A stretch of DNA of 64,000 nucleotides, taken from positions 2,542,001-2,606,000 of the forward strand of contig NZ_CP058246.1 of the NCBI RefSeq assembly GCF_013388355.1, read 5' to 3'. The position numbers were made by a program, and so were the translations under genes. This DNA is from Flavobacterium sp. LPB0248. Its GTDB lineage: Bacteria > Bacteroidota > Bacteroidia > Flavobacteriales > Flavobacteriaceae. This document shows, piece by piece, positions 51,166-60,465 of the stretch (the stretch's first letter is position 1; each line of letters opens with the position of its first letter). The notes beneath the pieces were generated by a model that did no database searches, had not been told where the DNA came from, and saw only the letters and a list, made by a program, of their open reading frames with translations.

Positions 51166-52218
51166 ATGGAAATAAAACACATATCGCATTTAAAAGAGAC
51201 TCACAATTGCAAATTGTTTGGTTTAATGCCCAATAAAGAAGAAATTTATTCATTTGATTTGGTTAATAAAAACGGAATGAAAGTTCAAGTCATCAATTAT
51301 GGCGCAACGGTAACTTCAATCCAAATTCCAGTAAATGAAAAATTAATAGATGTTGTATTAGGGTTTGATAATTTAGAGTCCTATTTAGAATCCTACAATC
51401 TACCAAGTGCTCCTTATTTCGGAACAACGGTTGGCCGTTACGCAGGCCGTATTCATAATGCAACTTTCAGTCTTGACGATAAAAAGTTTCTGCTAGACGG
51501 AAACAATAACGGCAACACACTTCACGGAGGAGTAATGGGATTTGGAAGAAAAGCTTGGAGTGTTGTTCATGCAACTTCTGGCGAAAATCCATCAATTACT
51601 TTTGGTCTTTTAAGCGCACATTTAGACGAAAATTTCCCTGGCGAAATGACGGTTTATTTGACTTATACTTTGACTGAAGAAAATGAATTAAAACTAGAAT
51701 ATAAAGCAACATCTACCGAAGATACAGTTATCAATTTGACACATCACAGTTATTTTAACCTTGACGGACATGATGGAAATTTGTTGGAACAACAGATGTT
51801 TATCAAATCGGCTAAAATGCTGGAAACAAATTCAGATAATATTCCAACCGGAAATTATACCGATTTGACCAATCATGATTTTGATTTTAGAACGCCTAAA
51901 AGCTGTCCGTTTCCAATTGACAATTCTTTTGTGGTAAATTCTAAAACTGAAATCGTAGCGCAGTTAATCAGTTTGAAAAATAAATTGAGAATGAATGTTT
52001 ACACCGATCAGCCAAGCGTACATATATATGTTGGCGGAAATTGTTTCGGAAAATTGAAGGGAAAAGAAAATGTAGATTACAATGCCCAAAGCGGTATTTG
52101 TTTTGAAACGCAGAATTTTCCAGATGCTCCAAATCAAAATCATTTTCCAAATGCTGTTTTGAGAAAAGGAGAAGAATACACGCAAAAAACGCTTTACAAA
52201 TTTGAAACCTTAAACTAA
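51166..52218 (+). CDS. galM: Cytoplasmic galactose mutarotase
   Basis: 350 residues. Start at 51166 (MEIKHISHLKETHNCKLFG), because the in-frame ATG at 51127 precedes the promoter box. QVINYGATVTSIQIP, GRYAGRIHNATFSLDD, NTLHGGVMGFG, INLTHHSYFNLDGHDGN and the C-terminal GICFETQNFPDAPN match the family. Unlike the galM of the ara operon it has no signal peptide. First gene of galM-galK-galT. Confidence 0.94.
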   Translation: MEIKHISHLKETHNCKLFGLMPNKEEIYSFDLVNKNGMKVQVINYGATVTSIQIPVNEKLIDVVLGFDNLESYLESYNLPSAPYFGTTVGRYAGRIHNATFSLDDKKFLLDGNNNGNTLHGGVMGFGRKAWSVVHATSGENPSITFGLLSAHLDENFPGEMTVYLTYTLTEENELKLEYKATSTEDTVINLTHHSYFNLDGHDGNLLEQQMFIKSAKMLETNSDNIPTGNYTDLTNHDFDFRTPKSCPFPIDNSFVVNSKTEIVAQLISLKNKLRMNVYTDQPSVHIYVGGNCFGKLKGKENVDYNAQSGICFETQNFPDAPNQNHFPNAVLRKGEEYTQKTLYKFETLN

Positions 52219-52247
52219 CTATACAATACCACAATTACGCAACTATA

Positions 52248-53408
52248 ATGAATGATATTTTAATACAAAATACCGTTGCTTTTTTTGAGAAATCTTTTGG
52301 ATCTTCTCCTCAGAAAACGGTACTTTCTCCAGGCAGAATTAACATTATTGGAGAACATATTGATTACAATGACGGTTATGTTTTACCTGCTGCAATTGAC
52401 AAAGTGATTTGCTTTGCTTTTGAAAAAAACAACACTAAAACTTCCAAAATAATCGCTATCGATTTAAACGAAGAATTTGAAATCGATTTGACTCAGGAAG
52501 TAAAACTGAGCGATGTGGTTTGGACAAATTATATTCGTGGAGTAATTAAACAATTACAAGATAACGGATTTTCATTTGATGGTTTCAACTGTGTTTTCAG
52601 CAGTAATATTCCGGTTGGTTCTGGATTGTCTTCTTCTGCGGCTTTAGAATGCGGAATGCTTTTCGGAATTAAATCTCTTTTTGATTTAAAAATTGAGAAA
52701 AAAGATATTTCGTTATTAGGACAAAAAGCAGAACATTGGGTTGGTATCAACTGCGGAATTATGGACCAATTTTCAAGCGTTCACGGTCTTGAAAACAAAG
52801 TAATTCAGCTAGACTGCAACACTTTAGATTTTGAATATCATAATGCTGACTTTAAAGATTATTCTTTGGTTTTATTTGATTCTAATGTAAAGCATTCTCT
52901 TTTTGCATCAGAATACAATACCAGAAGAATCGAATGTGAAGAAGGTTTATCTATCATAAAAAACCATTTTCCAGAAGTAAAAACTTTTAGAAATGCTACA
53001 GAAGAGCAGGTTTTGAGTCTTAAAGACAAAATGACCGAAAAAGTATTCAGCAGAGTTCATTTTGTGGTAAAAGAAATTAACCGTGTTATCAAAGCATGCG
53101 AAGCTTTAGATCAAGGAAATATTGAGCAGTTAGGAGAATTACTTTTCGAAACACATTACGGATTATCTCAAGAATATGAAGTAAGCTGCGAAGAATTAGA
53201 TATGCTTGTTGATACAGCAAAAGAAGACGATGCCATTATTGGTTCTCGACTTATGGGAGGCGGTTTTGGTGGCTGTACCATCAATTTAGTTAAAAAAGGG
53301 CATGAAAATGAGGTTAAGCGTAAATTTTCGAAGCTTTATTTAGATACATTTGGAATTGAATTAAAATTCTATGATGTAAAAATCTCAAACGGAACAACGC
53401 TACTTTAA
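52248..53408 (+). CDS. galK: Galactokinase
   Basis: Phosphorylates galactose. 386 residues of the GHMP kinase family. Signatures are PGRINIIGEHIDYNDGYVLPAAI (substrate loop with the family's GEH-DY), PVGSGLSSSAALE (ATP-binding) and LMGGGFGGCTINLV (motif 3). Only 29 bases after galM; ATP-binding glycine loop and aspartate are intact. Confidence 0.97.
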   Translation: MNDILIQNTVAFFEKSFGSSPQKTVLSPGRINIIGEHIDYNDGYVLPAAIDKVICFAFEKNNTKTSKIIAIDLNEEFEIDLTQEVKLSDVVWTNYIRGVIKQLQDNGFSFDGFNCVFSSNIPVGSGLSSSAALECGMLFGIKSLFDLKIEKKDISLLGQKAEHWVGINCGIMDQFSSVHGLENKVIQLDCNTLDFEYHNADFKDYSLVLFDSNVKHSLFASEYNTRRIECEEGLSIIKNHFPEVKTFRNATEEQVLSLKDKMTEKVFSRVHFVVKEINRVIKACEALDQGNIEQLGELLFETHYGLSQEYEVSCEELDMLVDTAKEDDAIIGSRLMGGGFGGCTINLVKKGHENEVKRKFSKLYLDTFGIELKFYDVKISNGTTLL

Positions 53409-53424
53409 AACCACACACAGTACA

Positions 53425-54486
53425 ATGAAAAATTTTGACATTAACGAAGATCCGCACAGACGCTTCAATCCATTAATTAACGAATGGGTATTGGTTTCAC
53501 CTCATCGTGCAAAACGCCCTTGGCAAGGACAAAATGAAACTATTTCTACAGAAGAACTTCCAAAATACGACCCAACTTGTTATTTGTGTCCAGGAAATGT
53601 TCGTGCCAACGGAATGAATAACCCACAATACGAAAGCAGTTTTGTTTTTGAAAATGATTTTGCTGCAATGAAGCAGGACGAAATTATTTTTGAAGACGAT
53701 ATTAAACATACCTTCTTTAAAGCAAAACCAGAGCAAGGAATTTCGAGAGTAGTATGTTTCTCACCAAGACACGATTTGACTCTTCCAGAAATGGAAATTG
53801 CCGATATTGAAAACATCATCAAAACCTGGCAGAAAGAATATACCGATTTAGGAAACATCAAATACATCAATCACGTTCAGATTTTTGAAAATAAAGGAAG
53901 TGTAATGGGCTGCAGCAATCCTCACCCGCACGGACAAATCTGGGCGCAGTCTTCATTACCGACTCAAGTTGAAAAAACACAAAACAGCTTAAAATCATAT
54001 TACGATAAAAACGAAAGAACATTATTAGAAGATTACGTTAAAGCTGAATTGAAAGCTGGCGAACGTATCGTAATCGAGAATGATCACTTTGTCGCATTGG
54101 TTCCGTTTTGGGCAATCTGGCCATACGAAACGATGATTGTAAGCAAAAGAGCCGTAAACAAAATCACTAGTTTTACTGCCGAAGAAAGCACCGCTTTCGC
54201 GAAAATTTTAAAACAGTTAACAACGAAGTACGATAATTTATTCAATACTTCATTTCCATATTCATCAGGAATTCACCAATCGCCAACAGATGGCTTACTG
54301 CATCCAGAATGGCATTTCCACATGCATTTTTATCCGCCGTTGTTAAGATCTGCAACTGTAAAGAAATTTATGGTAGGATATGAAATGTTAGGAGAATCTC
54401 AACGTGATATTACACCCGAAAAAAGTGCCGAAATTTTAAGACAGCTTTCAGATGTACATTACAAAAGTCTGGTAAAAGCCCAATAA
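53425..54486 (+). CDS. galT: Galactose-1-phosphate uridylyltransferase
   Basis: 353 residues. The zinc site begins YLCPGN and the active-site histidine is in NPHPHGQIWAQ (HxHxQ). EWVLVSPHRAKRPWQG and FPYSSGIHQSPTDG...WHFHMHFYPPLLR are additional family blocks. No galE is seen nearby, so the UDP-galactose epimerase lies elsewhere. Last gene of the gal operon. Confidence 0.96.
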   Translation: MKNFDINEDPHRRFNPLINEWVLVSPHRAKRPWQGQNETISTEELPKYDPTCYLCPGNVRANGMNNPQYESSFVFENDFAAMKQDEIIFEDDIKHTFFKAKPEQGISRVVCFSPRHDLTLPEMEIADIENIIKTWQKEYTDLGNIKYINHVQIFENKGSVMGCSNPHPHGQIWAQSSLPTQVEKTQNSLKSYYDKNERTLLEDYVKAELKAGERIVIENDHFVALVPFWAIWPYETMIVSKRAVNKITSFTAEESTAFAKILKQLTTKYDNLFNTSFPYSSGIHQSPTDGLLHPEWHFHMHFYPPLLRSATVKKFMVGYEMLGESQRDITPEKSAEILRQLSDVHYKSLVKAQ

Positions 54487-54541
54487 CTTGTTTTTGAATA
54501 AAGCTTAAAACTAAAAAAATTTAACACAATTTCAATTGAAT

Positions 54542-54560
54542 AAATGTAAAAAACACATTT
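54542..54560. promoter_or_regulatory. AraR-type operator 5 (AAATGT-N7-ACATTT)
   Basis: A perfect palindrome, centred 39 bases before the -7 box of the symporter gene. It ties this transporter to the arabinose regulon even though it adjoins galT. Confidence 0.6.
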
Positions 54561-54589
54561 ACTCATGGCTTATTTCTAAATTTTTATTT

Positions 54590-54597
54590 TACATTTG
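54590..54597 (+). promoter_or_regulatory. -7 box of the sodium:solute symporter gene
   Basis: TACATTTG matches TAnnTTTG, giving a leader of about 130 bases. Confidence 0.65.
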
Positions 54598-54735
54598 GCT
54601 TCTGCTTTTTTTTCGCAAAAAAATAACAGAAATAAAACACATCTTGCATATTTAACAAGATTACACAACACAAAAACTGATTTAAAACCAAATAAACAAA
54701 CAACCCTATAATAATTATTTAAAATACTACTAACA

Positions 54736-56421
54736 ATGAACCAAAACCTCGCTTTCGCAGATTATGCGGTTTTTATTATTTATTTTATCGTAGTCTCGGT
54801 CTACGGTTACACCGTTTATCGCAAACGTAAACAAGACGAACAAGATGCTAAAGCTTACTTTTTGGCTGAAGGAAATTTAACTTGGTGGGCAATTGGAGCT
54901 TCTCTTATTGCTTCTAATATCTCTGCAGAACAATTCATCGGTATGAGTGGTGAAGGTTTCTTTTTAGGAATCGCTGTTGCTGCTTACGAATGGCTTGCCG
55001 CTATTGCCCTTATTATTGTGGCTGTGTGGTTTATCCCTGTATATCTTAAAAACAAGATCTACACGATGCCACAGTTCTTAAAAACACGTTACAACGAATC
55101 TACTGCTTTGATTATGGCTGTTTTCTGGCTGTTTTTATACGTTTTTGTAAACTTGACTTCTATTTTATATTTAGGAGCTGTTGCTATTAACGGTCTTGCT
55201 GGAGGTCAATACCTTCACGCAATTATGATTGGTTTGGCTGTTTTTGCTTTATTTATTTCTCTTGGAGGAATGAAAGTTGTGGCTTATACAGACGTTATTC
55301 AGGTTGCCGTTTTAATTATTGGAGGTTTGGTGACTTCTTATATTGCTCTAACAACTGTTGGACAGTATTTTGGAGTAGGCGAAAATGCAATCGCTGGTTT
55401 CAAAGTTTTAATGAAAGAAGCTCCTGAGCATTTCAAAATGATTATCCCAAAACCGACTGCTACATCTTCTCAGTTAGAAATCGATAAATATTTAACTTTC
55501 CCTGGATTGTTGTCTTACGCTGCTGGTATCTGGATCATCAACTTAAACTATTGGGGATGTAACCAATACATTACACAAAGAGCGCTTGGAGCAGATTTAC
55601 AAACAGCTCGTACAGGAATCTTGTTTGCTGGTATGTTAAAATTATTAATGCCACTTATCGTAATGTTACCTGGTATTGCTGCTTATGTTTTATACACAAA
55701 CGGGCATTTACCTCAATTGGTTGGAGGAAAAGATGGAGCTTACTCTGCTGTTTTAACATTCCTTCCAACTGGATTAAAAGGACTTTCTGTTGCCGCTTTA
55801 ACTGCTGCAATCGTAGCATCTTTAGCTGGAAAAGTAAACAGTATTTCTACAATCTATACATTAGATATTCATAAAAAATACATTCAAAAAGAAGCTGGTG
55901 AAAAGCAACAGGTAAATATTGGTAGACTTGCCGTTTTTGCTGCAATGCTTTTAGCTGTTTTATTTACTTGGAATGACGTTTTAGGAATTGGTGGTGTTGG
56001 TGGATTTACCTATATCCAAAAATATACTGGATTCATCAGCCCTGGAGTTTTTGCTATGTTCTTCTTAGGTATGTTCTGGAAAAGAACTACTGGAACAGCG
56101 GCAATCGTGGGAGTAATTTTAGGATTCTTATTATCTGTTTTATTCAACGAATACGCTCCAGCTTTATTTGGAAACGATACACTTTTATACACAGCTTACA
56201 ATAACGGAAAAGGAGCTTTTGAAATTCCGTTCCACATCTGTATGGGATTATCATTCTTATTTACAATGATTGCCATGATTCTAATAAGTTTCGCTGGACC
56301 AAAAGTAAACCCTAAAGCATTCGAGACAGAACCTGGAATGTTTAAAGTTAAACCGCAAACAACAGTCTTAATTGTAATTACATTATTGATTATTGTTGCG
56401 CTTTATGTTAAGTTCTGGTAA
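54736..56421 (+). CDS. Sodium:solute symporter (SGLT type)
   Basis: 561 residues with about 14 hydrophobic helices. GYTVYRKRKQDEQDAKAYFLAEGNLTWWAIGASLIASNISAEQFIGMSGEGFFLGIAVAAYEW is the conserved SSS region. GGMKVVAYTDVIQV and ILFAGMLKLLMPLIVMLPGIAAYVLY, GLSVAALTAAIVASLAGKVNSISTIYTLDIHKK are later blocks. It resembles sodium/glucose-galactose cotransporters. It has an AraR-type operator, suggesting L-arabinose (possibly also galactose) import across the inner membrane. Confidence 0.88.
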   Translation: MNQNLAFADYAVFIIYFIVVSVYGYTVYRKRKQDEQDAKAYFLAEGNLTWWAIGASLIASNISAEQFIGMSGEGFFLGIAVAAYEWLAAIALIIVAVWFIPVYLKNKIYTMPQFLKTRYNESTALIMAVFWLFLYVFVNLTSILYLGAVAINGLAGGQYLHAIMIGLAVFALFISLGGMKVVAYTDVIQVAVLIIGGLVTSYIALTTVGQYFGVGENAIAGFKVLMKEAPEHFKMIIPKPTATSSQLEIDKYLTFPGLLSYAAGIWIINLNYWGCNQYITQRALGADLQTARTGILFAGMLKLLMPLIVMLPGIAAYVLYTNGHLPQLVGGKDGAYSAVLTFLPTGLKGLSVAALTAAIVASLAGKVNSISTIYTLDIHKKYIQKEAGEKQQVNIGRLAVFAAMLLAVLFTWNDVLGIGGVGGFTYIQKYTGFISPGVFAMFFLGMFWKRTTGTAAIVGVILGFLLSVLFNEYAPALFGNDTLLYTAYNNGKGAFEIPFHICMGLSFLFTMIAMILISFAGPKVNPKAFETEPGMFKVKPQTTVLIVITLLIIVALYVKFW

Positions 56422-56448
56422 TAAATTATCAGTTCTATTCTCTCTATT

Positions 56449-56485
56449 TTTACAGCTGTTGTTTGTCATGAACAACAGCTGTAAA
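56449..56485 (+). terminator. Terminator of the symporter gene
   Basis: TTTACAGCTGTTGTT / AACAACAGCTGTAAA, 15-bp stem, followed by a T-run. Confidence 0.8.
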
Positions 56486-56550
56486 TTTTTTAAAGAAATC
56501 TAGTCAATAGAAAATATATGCATTAGATTTAAATGATTTTCATAATCCAT

Positions 56551-56618
56551 TTGTCAGGCTGAGCGGAGTCGAAGCCCACGTCTAATTGGAACGCCCTTCG
56601 ACTTCGCTCAGGGTGACA
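56551..56618. repeat. REP-like inverted repeat, copy 2
   Basis: Left arm 56551-56577 (TTGTCAGGCTGAGCGGAGTC...) pairs with 56594-56618 (...CTTCGCTCAGGGTGACAA). Same family as 32782-32875 but with a shorter centre. Confidence 0.8.
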
Positions 56619-56693
56619 AACTAAAGCGAATCATTGTAATGCTTTTAATCTGTGGCAAAAAAACTGAATTTCAAATTATAATATATTAATATC

Positions 56694-57473
56694 ATGCAGT
56701 TATCATTAACCAAAAAAATCATTATCGTTACGGGAGGCGCAAAGGGAATCGGTTTAGGAATCGTTAAGGTTCTGGCCGAAGAAAATGCCATTCCGTTTAT
56801 CGTTGGACGTAACGAAAATGATAACATCAAAGCCGTAGAAGAATTAAAAGCCATTGGAAAAGAAGCGCATCAAGTTGCCGCCGATTTGACAAAACCTGAA
56901 GACTGCAAAAAAGCCGTTGAAGCCGTAATCGCAAAATTCGGCCGCATTGACGGATTAGTAAACAATGCTGGAGTTAATGATGGCGTTGGATTAGAAAACG
57001 GAAATTATGAAGATTTCGCCGCTTCGCTTCACAAAAATTTAGTGCATTATTATTTAATGGCGCAACATGCTCTTCCGTATTTGAAAGAATCGAAAGGAGC
57101 GATTGTAAACATCGGTTCTAAAACTGCCGAAACTGGTCAAGGTGGAACCTCAGCTTATGCCGCTTCAAACGGCGGAAGAAATGCTTTAACCAGAGAATGG
57201 GCGGTTGAATTATTAAAATACAGCATTCGTGTAAACGCCGTAATCGTGGCTGAATGTTACACACCACTTTATGAAACGTGGATCAATACTTTTGAAAATA
57301 AAGAAGAAAAATTGGCTGCAATCACTAAAAACATTCCGTTAGAAAACAGAATGACAACCGCAGAAGAAATTGCGAATATGGTTGTTTTCTTATTGTCTGA
57401 AAAATCAAGCCATACAACAGGACAGATTATTTATGTAGACGGCGGTTATACTCATTTAGATCGTTCTATATAA
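56694..57473 (+). CDS. SDR-family sugar dehydrogenase (L-fucose dehydrogenase-like) with Asn in place of catalytic Lys
   Basis: 259 residues. NAD(P)-binding VTGGAKGIGLGIV is intact and LVNNAGVN follows. The catalytic serine is S142 (VNIGSKT) and tyrosine Y155, but the normal Y-x3-K is Y-A-A-S-N, with N159 instead of lysine. C-terminal AECYTPLYETWI and GQIIYVDGGYTHLD are typical of this clade. As first gene of the sugar-acid cluster it likely oxidises L-fucose (or a related sugar) to the lactone. Catalysis without the lysine needs checking. Confidence 0.75.
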   Translation: MQLSLTKKIIIVTGGAKGIGLGIVKVLAEENAIPFIVGRNENDNIKAVEELKAIGKEAHQVAADLTKPEDCKKAVEAVIAKFGRIDGLVNNAGVNDGVGLENGNYEDFAASLHKNLVHYYLMAQHALPYLKESKGAIVNIGSKTAETGQGGTSAYAASNGGRNALTREWAVELLKYSIRVNAVIVAECYTPLYETWINTFENKEEKLAAITKNIPLENRMTTAEEIANMVVFLLSEKSSHTTGQIIYVDGGYTHLDRSI

Positions 57474-57479
57474 TTTTTT

Positions 57480-57668
57480 TAGCCACGAATTCACGAATTA
57501 TTTTTTGACAATCGTTGAGAATAAATTTATTAATTCGTGGCTTACTTTTTTATTTCACTCAGATTTCACAAATTTTTAAATCACCTTAATTTGTGAAATT
57601 GTTAGCTAGTTTTTTATTCAGATTTTCACAGCTTTTTTGAATTGTTTTAATTCGTGAATTCGTGGCTA
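57480..57668. repeat. Palindromic element TAGCCACGAATTCACGAATT, copy 1
   Basis: A perfect 21-bp terminal inverted repeat (57480-57500 and 57648-57668) encloses further words, TTTCAC/GTGAAA and TAATTCGTGGCTTA. It fills the space between two convergent genes. The next copy is at 61240-61353. Confidence 0.75.
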
Positions 57669-57703
57669 TTTCTTTTCAAACAGATTTGAATCCTCTTTAA
57701 TCT

Positions 57704-58600
57704 TTAATCCCGATAGCTATCGGGAGTGGCAAAACTCACCTTCGCATTGTTTTTAAAATCGGAAGGCGTAATTCCTTTAACCTTTTTGAAGAGTTTATTA
57801 AAGTTTGACGCTGTTTTATAACCACATTCATACGCAATCTCAGACATGCTTTTATCGGTTTCTAATAACAATTTACAGGCATTCGAAATTCGGATTTCGT
57901 GCAGATAATCCACAAAATTTTTCTTTGTTTTAATTCTGAACATTCTACAGAAAGACGTTCTTGTCATATTTGCGACAGCGGCAATTTCTTCTAACGAAAT
58001 ATTCTTTTTATAATTTTTATTCACATATTGAAAAACCTCCGAAAGACGATCTACTTTTGAATCCTTCTGCATCAAAGAATAAATTTCGTCGTTAATATAA
58101 ATCATATCCTGACTTTCAGAAAGGATAGACAAAATCTCAAAAAGTCCGACAATAACTTCGAAGTCTTTTTTAGAAACTAATTTTTCCAGTTTTTTCGCAA
58201 TCTGTTTATTCGTTTTTCCGATAATCGAAATTCCCTTTCCAGCCTGAAAAAAAAGTTCGTTGATTTTTTGAGTTTCTTTTAATTCGTAAAAAGTCGGTCC
58301 AAAAATATCTTTATGAAAATACACGACAATCGAATTGGCTCTTAAATCTTCAATTCCTTGATAATATTTTTCGTCATTTAACCACACATGCGGAATATCA
58401 GAACCTAAAAAAACCATATCGCCAGGTGCAAAAGGCATTACCGAATTTCCAATAATTCGTTTGCCATAACTCTCTTTTACATACACCAACTCCAATTCGG
58501 GATGCGAATGAAAAGGCGCTTGAAAAAAAGGTTCAATACGATTCAGCACCGAAACTTTGGTGTTGAGATAAGACGCTATTTTGGTTTGTTCCAATTTCAT
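57704..58600 (-). CDS. AraC-family regulator with cupin sensor
   Basis: 298 residues. The cupin part (about 20-100) has PFFQAPFHSHPELELVYVKESYGKRIIGNSVMPFAPGDMVFLGSDIPHVWLND, and the AraC helix-turn-helix occupies about 190-285 (SLEEIAAVANMTRTSFCRMFRIKTKKNFVDYLHEIRI...GYKTASNFNKLFKKVKGITPSDFK). Convergent with the first SDR gene and divergent from the dehydratase gene, so probably the local sugar regulator. The last six residues (PDSYRD) are encoded by the palindrome CCCGATAGCTATCGGG. Confidence 0.88.
   Translation of the reverse strand: MKLEQTKIASYLNTKVSVLNRIEPFFQAPFHSHPELELVYVKESYGKRIIGNSVMPFAPGDMVFLGSDIPHVWLNDEKYYQGIEDLRANSIVVYFHKDIFGPTFYELKETQKINELFFQAGKGISIIGKTNKQIAKKLEKLVSKKDFEVIVGLFEILSILSESQDMIYINDEIYSLMQKDSKVDRLSEVFQYVNKNYKKNISLEEIAAVANMTRTSFCRMFRIKTKKNFVDYLHEIRISNACKLLLETDKSMSEIAYECGYKTASNFNKLFKKVKGITPSDFKNNAKVSFATPDSYRD
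57709..57724. repeat. 16-bp palindrome CCCGATAGCTATCGGG inside a gene end
   Basis: A perfect palindrome within the AraC-gene C-terminal codons. It may be a repeated element common to these genomes, inserted at a gene end. Confidence 0.7.
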
Positions 58601-58772
58601 ACTGCAAAGATAATTAAAGATTAGATACGGATAATATTAGACTATTAACCAATGTGTAAAAAAGCTAATTTTATTTTTCGTTAACTGCCCGAATTCTATA
58701 CAAAATCAAAGGATTAAATTGTTTTAAAACGAAAGCAGTGACATCAAAAAAAAGAAAAAAAACAACAACACA

Positions 58773-60428
58773 ATGTTAGAGAATACAACAAAAAAACTGG
58801 TGGTAAAACTACATCCAGATGATAATGTATTGGTTGCCTTGACCGATCTTCAAAAAGGCGATTCGATTCATTTTGAAAGCGAAACTTACGTTTTACAAGA
58901 CCTCATCAAAGCCAAACACAAATTCTACATGCAGGACATGAAGCAGGGAGAAGAAGTAAACATGTACGGTGTTTTGGTTGGAAAAGTGCAAAACGATGTG
59001 GCAAAAGGAAGTCTAATGACGACCGAAAACTTAAAACATGCTGCAGATCCTTATGCCTATAGAAATGCTTCTTACGAATGGAACGCACCTGATGTTTCAA
59101 AATTCGAAAACAGAACTTTCAAAGGTTACAAAAGAAAAGATGGACGCGTTGGAACAGCAAATTACTGGCTTTTTATTCCGACTGTATTTTGTGAAAACAG
59201 AAATCTTGATGTCATCAAAGAAGCTTTACACAAGCAATTGGGTTATGCTGTAACAGACAAATACAACCAATTTACACACGAATTACTAGAAGGTTATTTG
59301 AACGGAAATGATATTAACGATATCAATATTGAATTAAATCCGACACCAAAAAACAAACGTGTTTTTGAAAATGTAGACGGAATTAAATTCTTAAATCACC
59401 AAGGCGGCTGTGGCGGAACACGTCAGGATGCTTCTACTTTGAGCGCTTTATTGGCTTCTTATGCGAATCATCCAAACGTGGGCGGAATCACGCTTTTGAG
59501 TTTAGGATGCCAGCATTTACAAGTTCAGGATTTTGTAAATGATGTAAAAAGACAAAACCCTGATTTCGATAAACCGTTGTTTATTTTTGAACAGCAACAG
59601 ACAGAAAGCGAAGAAGTTTTGATTACCAATGCCATCAAAAAAACGTTTGAAGGTTTAATCGAAATCAATAAATATGAAAGAACCGATGCTCCTTTAAGCG
59701 ATTTATGTATTGGTGTAAAATGTGGTGGAAGTGATGGATTCAGTGGCGTTTCTGCAAATCCTGCTGTGGGTTATACTTCTGATTTAGTCGTAGCTTTAGG
59801 CGGAAAAATTCTTTTGGCTGAATTTCCAGAATTATGTGGTGCAGAGCAAAATTTAATCGACAGATGTATTACAGAAGATAAGGCGAAAAAATTCATAGAT
59901 TTAATGGAATCTTATGATGAACTAGCGCATAAAGTGGGTTCAGGTTTCCACATGAATCCGTCACCGGGAAATATCAAAGACGGATTAATTACGGATGCCA
60001 TCAAAAGTGCTGGAGCAGCAAAAAAAGGCGGAACTTCTCCCGTAGTTGATGTTTTAGATTATACCGAATTGGTTACAAAACCCGGTTTAAGTTTAGTTTG
60101 TACGCCAGGAAATGACGTTGAAGCAACGACTGGAAAAGCAGCTTCTGGGGCAACTTTAATTTTATTTACAACGGGATTAGGAACTCCGACAGGAAACCCT
60201 GTTTGCCCTGTAATTAAAGTAGCAACAAATTCGGTTTTGGCAACAAGAATGAAAGATATTATCGATATTGACTGTGGACCAATCATTAGTGGTGAAAAAT
60301 CTATTGAGGAAATGGGCGAGGAAATTTTAGAATACTGCATCAAAGCAGCAAGCGGCGAAATTATTCCGAAAGCGGTTCAATTAAACCAAGACGATTTTAT
60401 TCCGTGGAAACGCGGCGTATCTTTGTAA
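58773..60428 (+). CDS. UxaA-family sugar-acid dehydratase (altronate dehydratase family)
   Basis: 551 residues. The N-terminal SAF domain (about 1-90) has LHPDDNVLVALTDLQKGDSI. The catalytic part has GYKRKDGRVGTANYWLFIPTVFCENRNL, FLNHQGGCGGTRQDA, LSLGCQHLQVQDF, IGVKCGGSDGFSGVSANPAVGYTSD and the C-terminal IDIDCGPIISGEKSIEEMGEEIL. Cysteines in these stretches suit an iron-dependent dehydratase. In this gene context it would dehydrate L-fuconate or a similar sugar acid rather than altronate. Confidence 0.85.
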   Translation: MLENTTKKLVVKLHPDDNVLVALTDLQKGDSIHFESETYVLQDLIKAKHKFYMQDMKQGEEVNMYGVLVGKVQNDVAKGSLMTTENLKHAADPYAYRNASYEWNAPDVSKFENRTFKGYKRKDGRVGTANYWLFIPTVFCENRNLDVIKEALHKQLGYAVTDKYNQFTHELLEGYLNGNDINDINIELNPTPKNKRVFENVDGIKFLNHQGGCGGTRQDASTLSALLASYANHPNVGGITLLSLGCQHLQVQDFVNDVKRQNPDFDKPLFIFEQQQTESEEVLITNAIKKTFEGLIEINKYERTDAPLSDLCIGVKCGGSDGFSGVSANPAVGYTSDLVVALGGKILLAEFPELCGAEQNLIDRCITEDKAKKFIDLMESYDELAHKVGSGFHMNPSPGNIKDGLITDAIKSAGAAKKGGTSPVVDVLDYTELVTKPGLSLVCTPGNDVEATTGKAASGATLILFTTGLGTPTGNPVCPVIKVATNSVLATRMKDIIDIDCGPIISGEKSIEEMGEEILEYCIKAASGEIIPKAVQLNQDDFIPWKRGVSL

Positions 60429-60465
60429 AAGACTATTAAAAACAACTCATAAAAATTTATATCAA

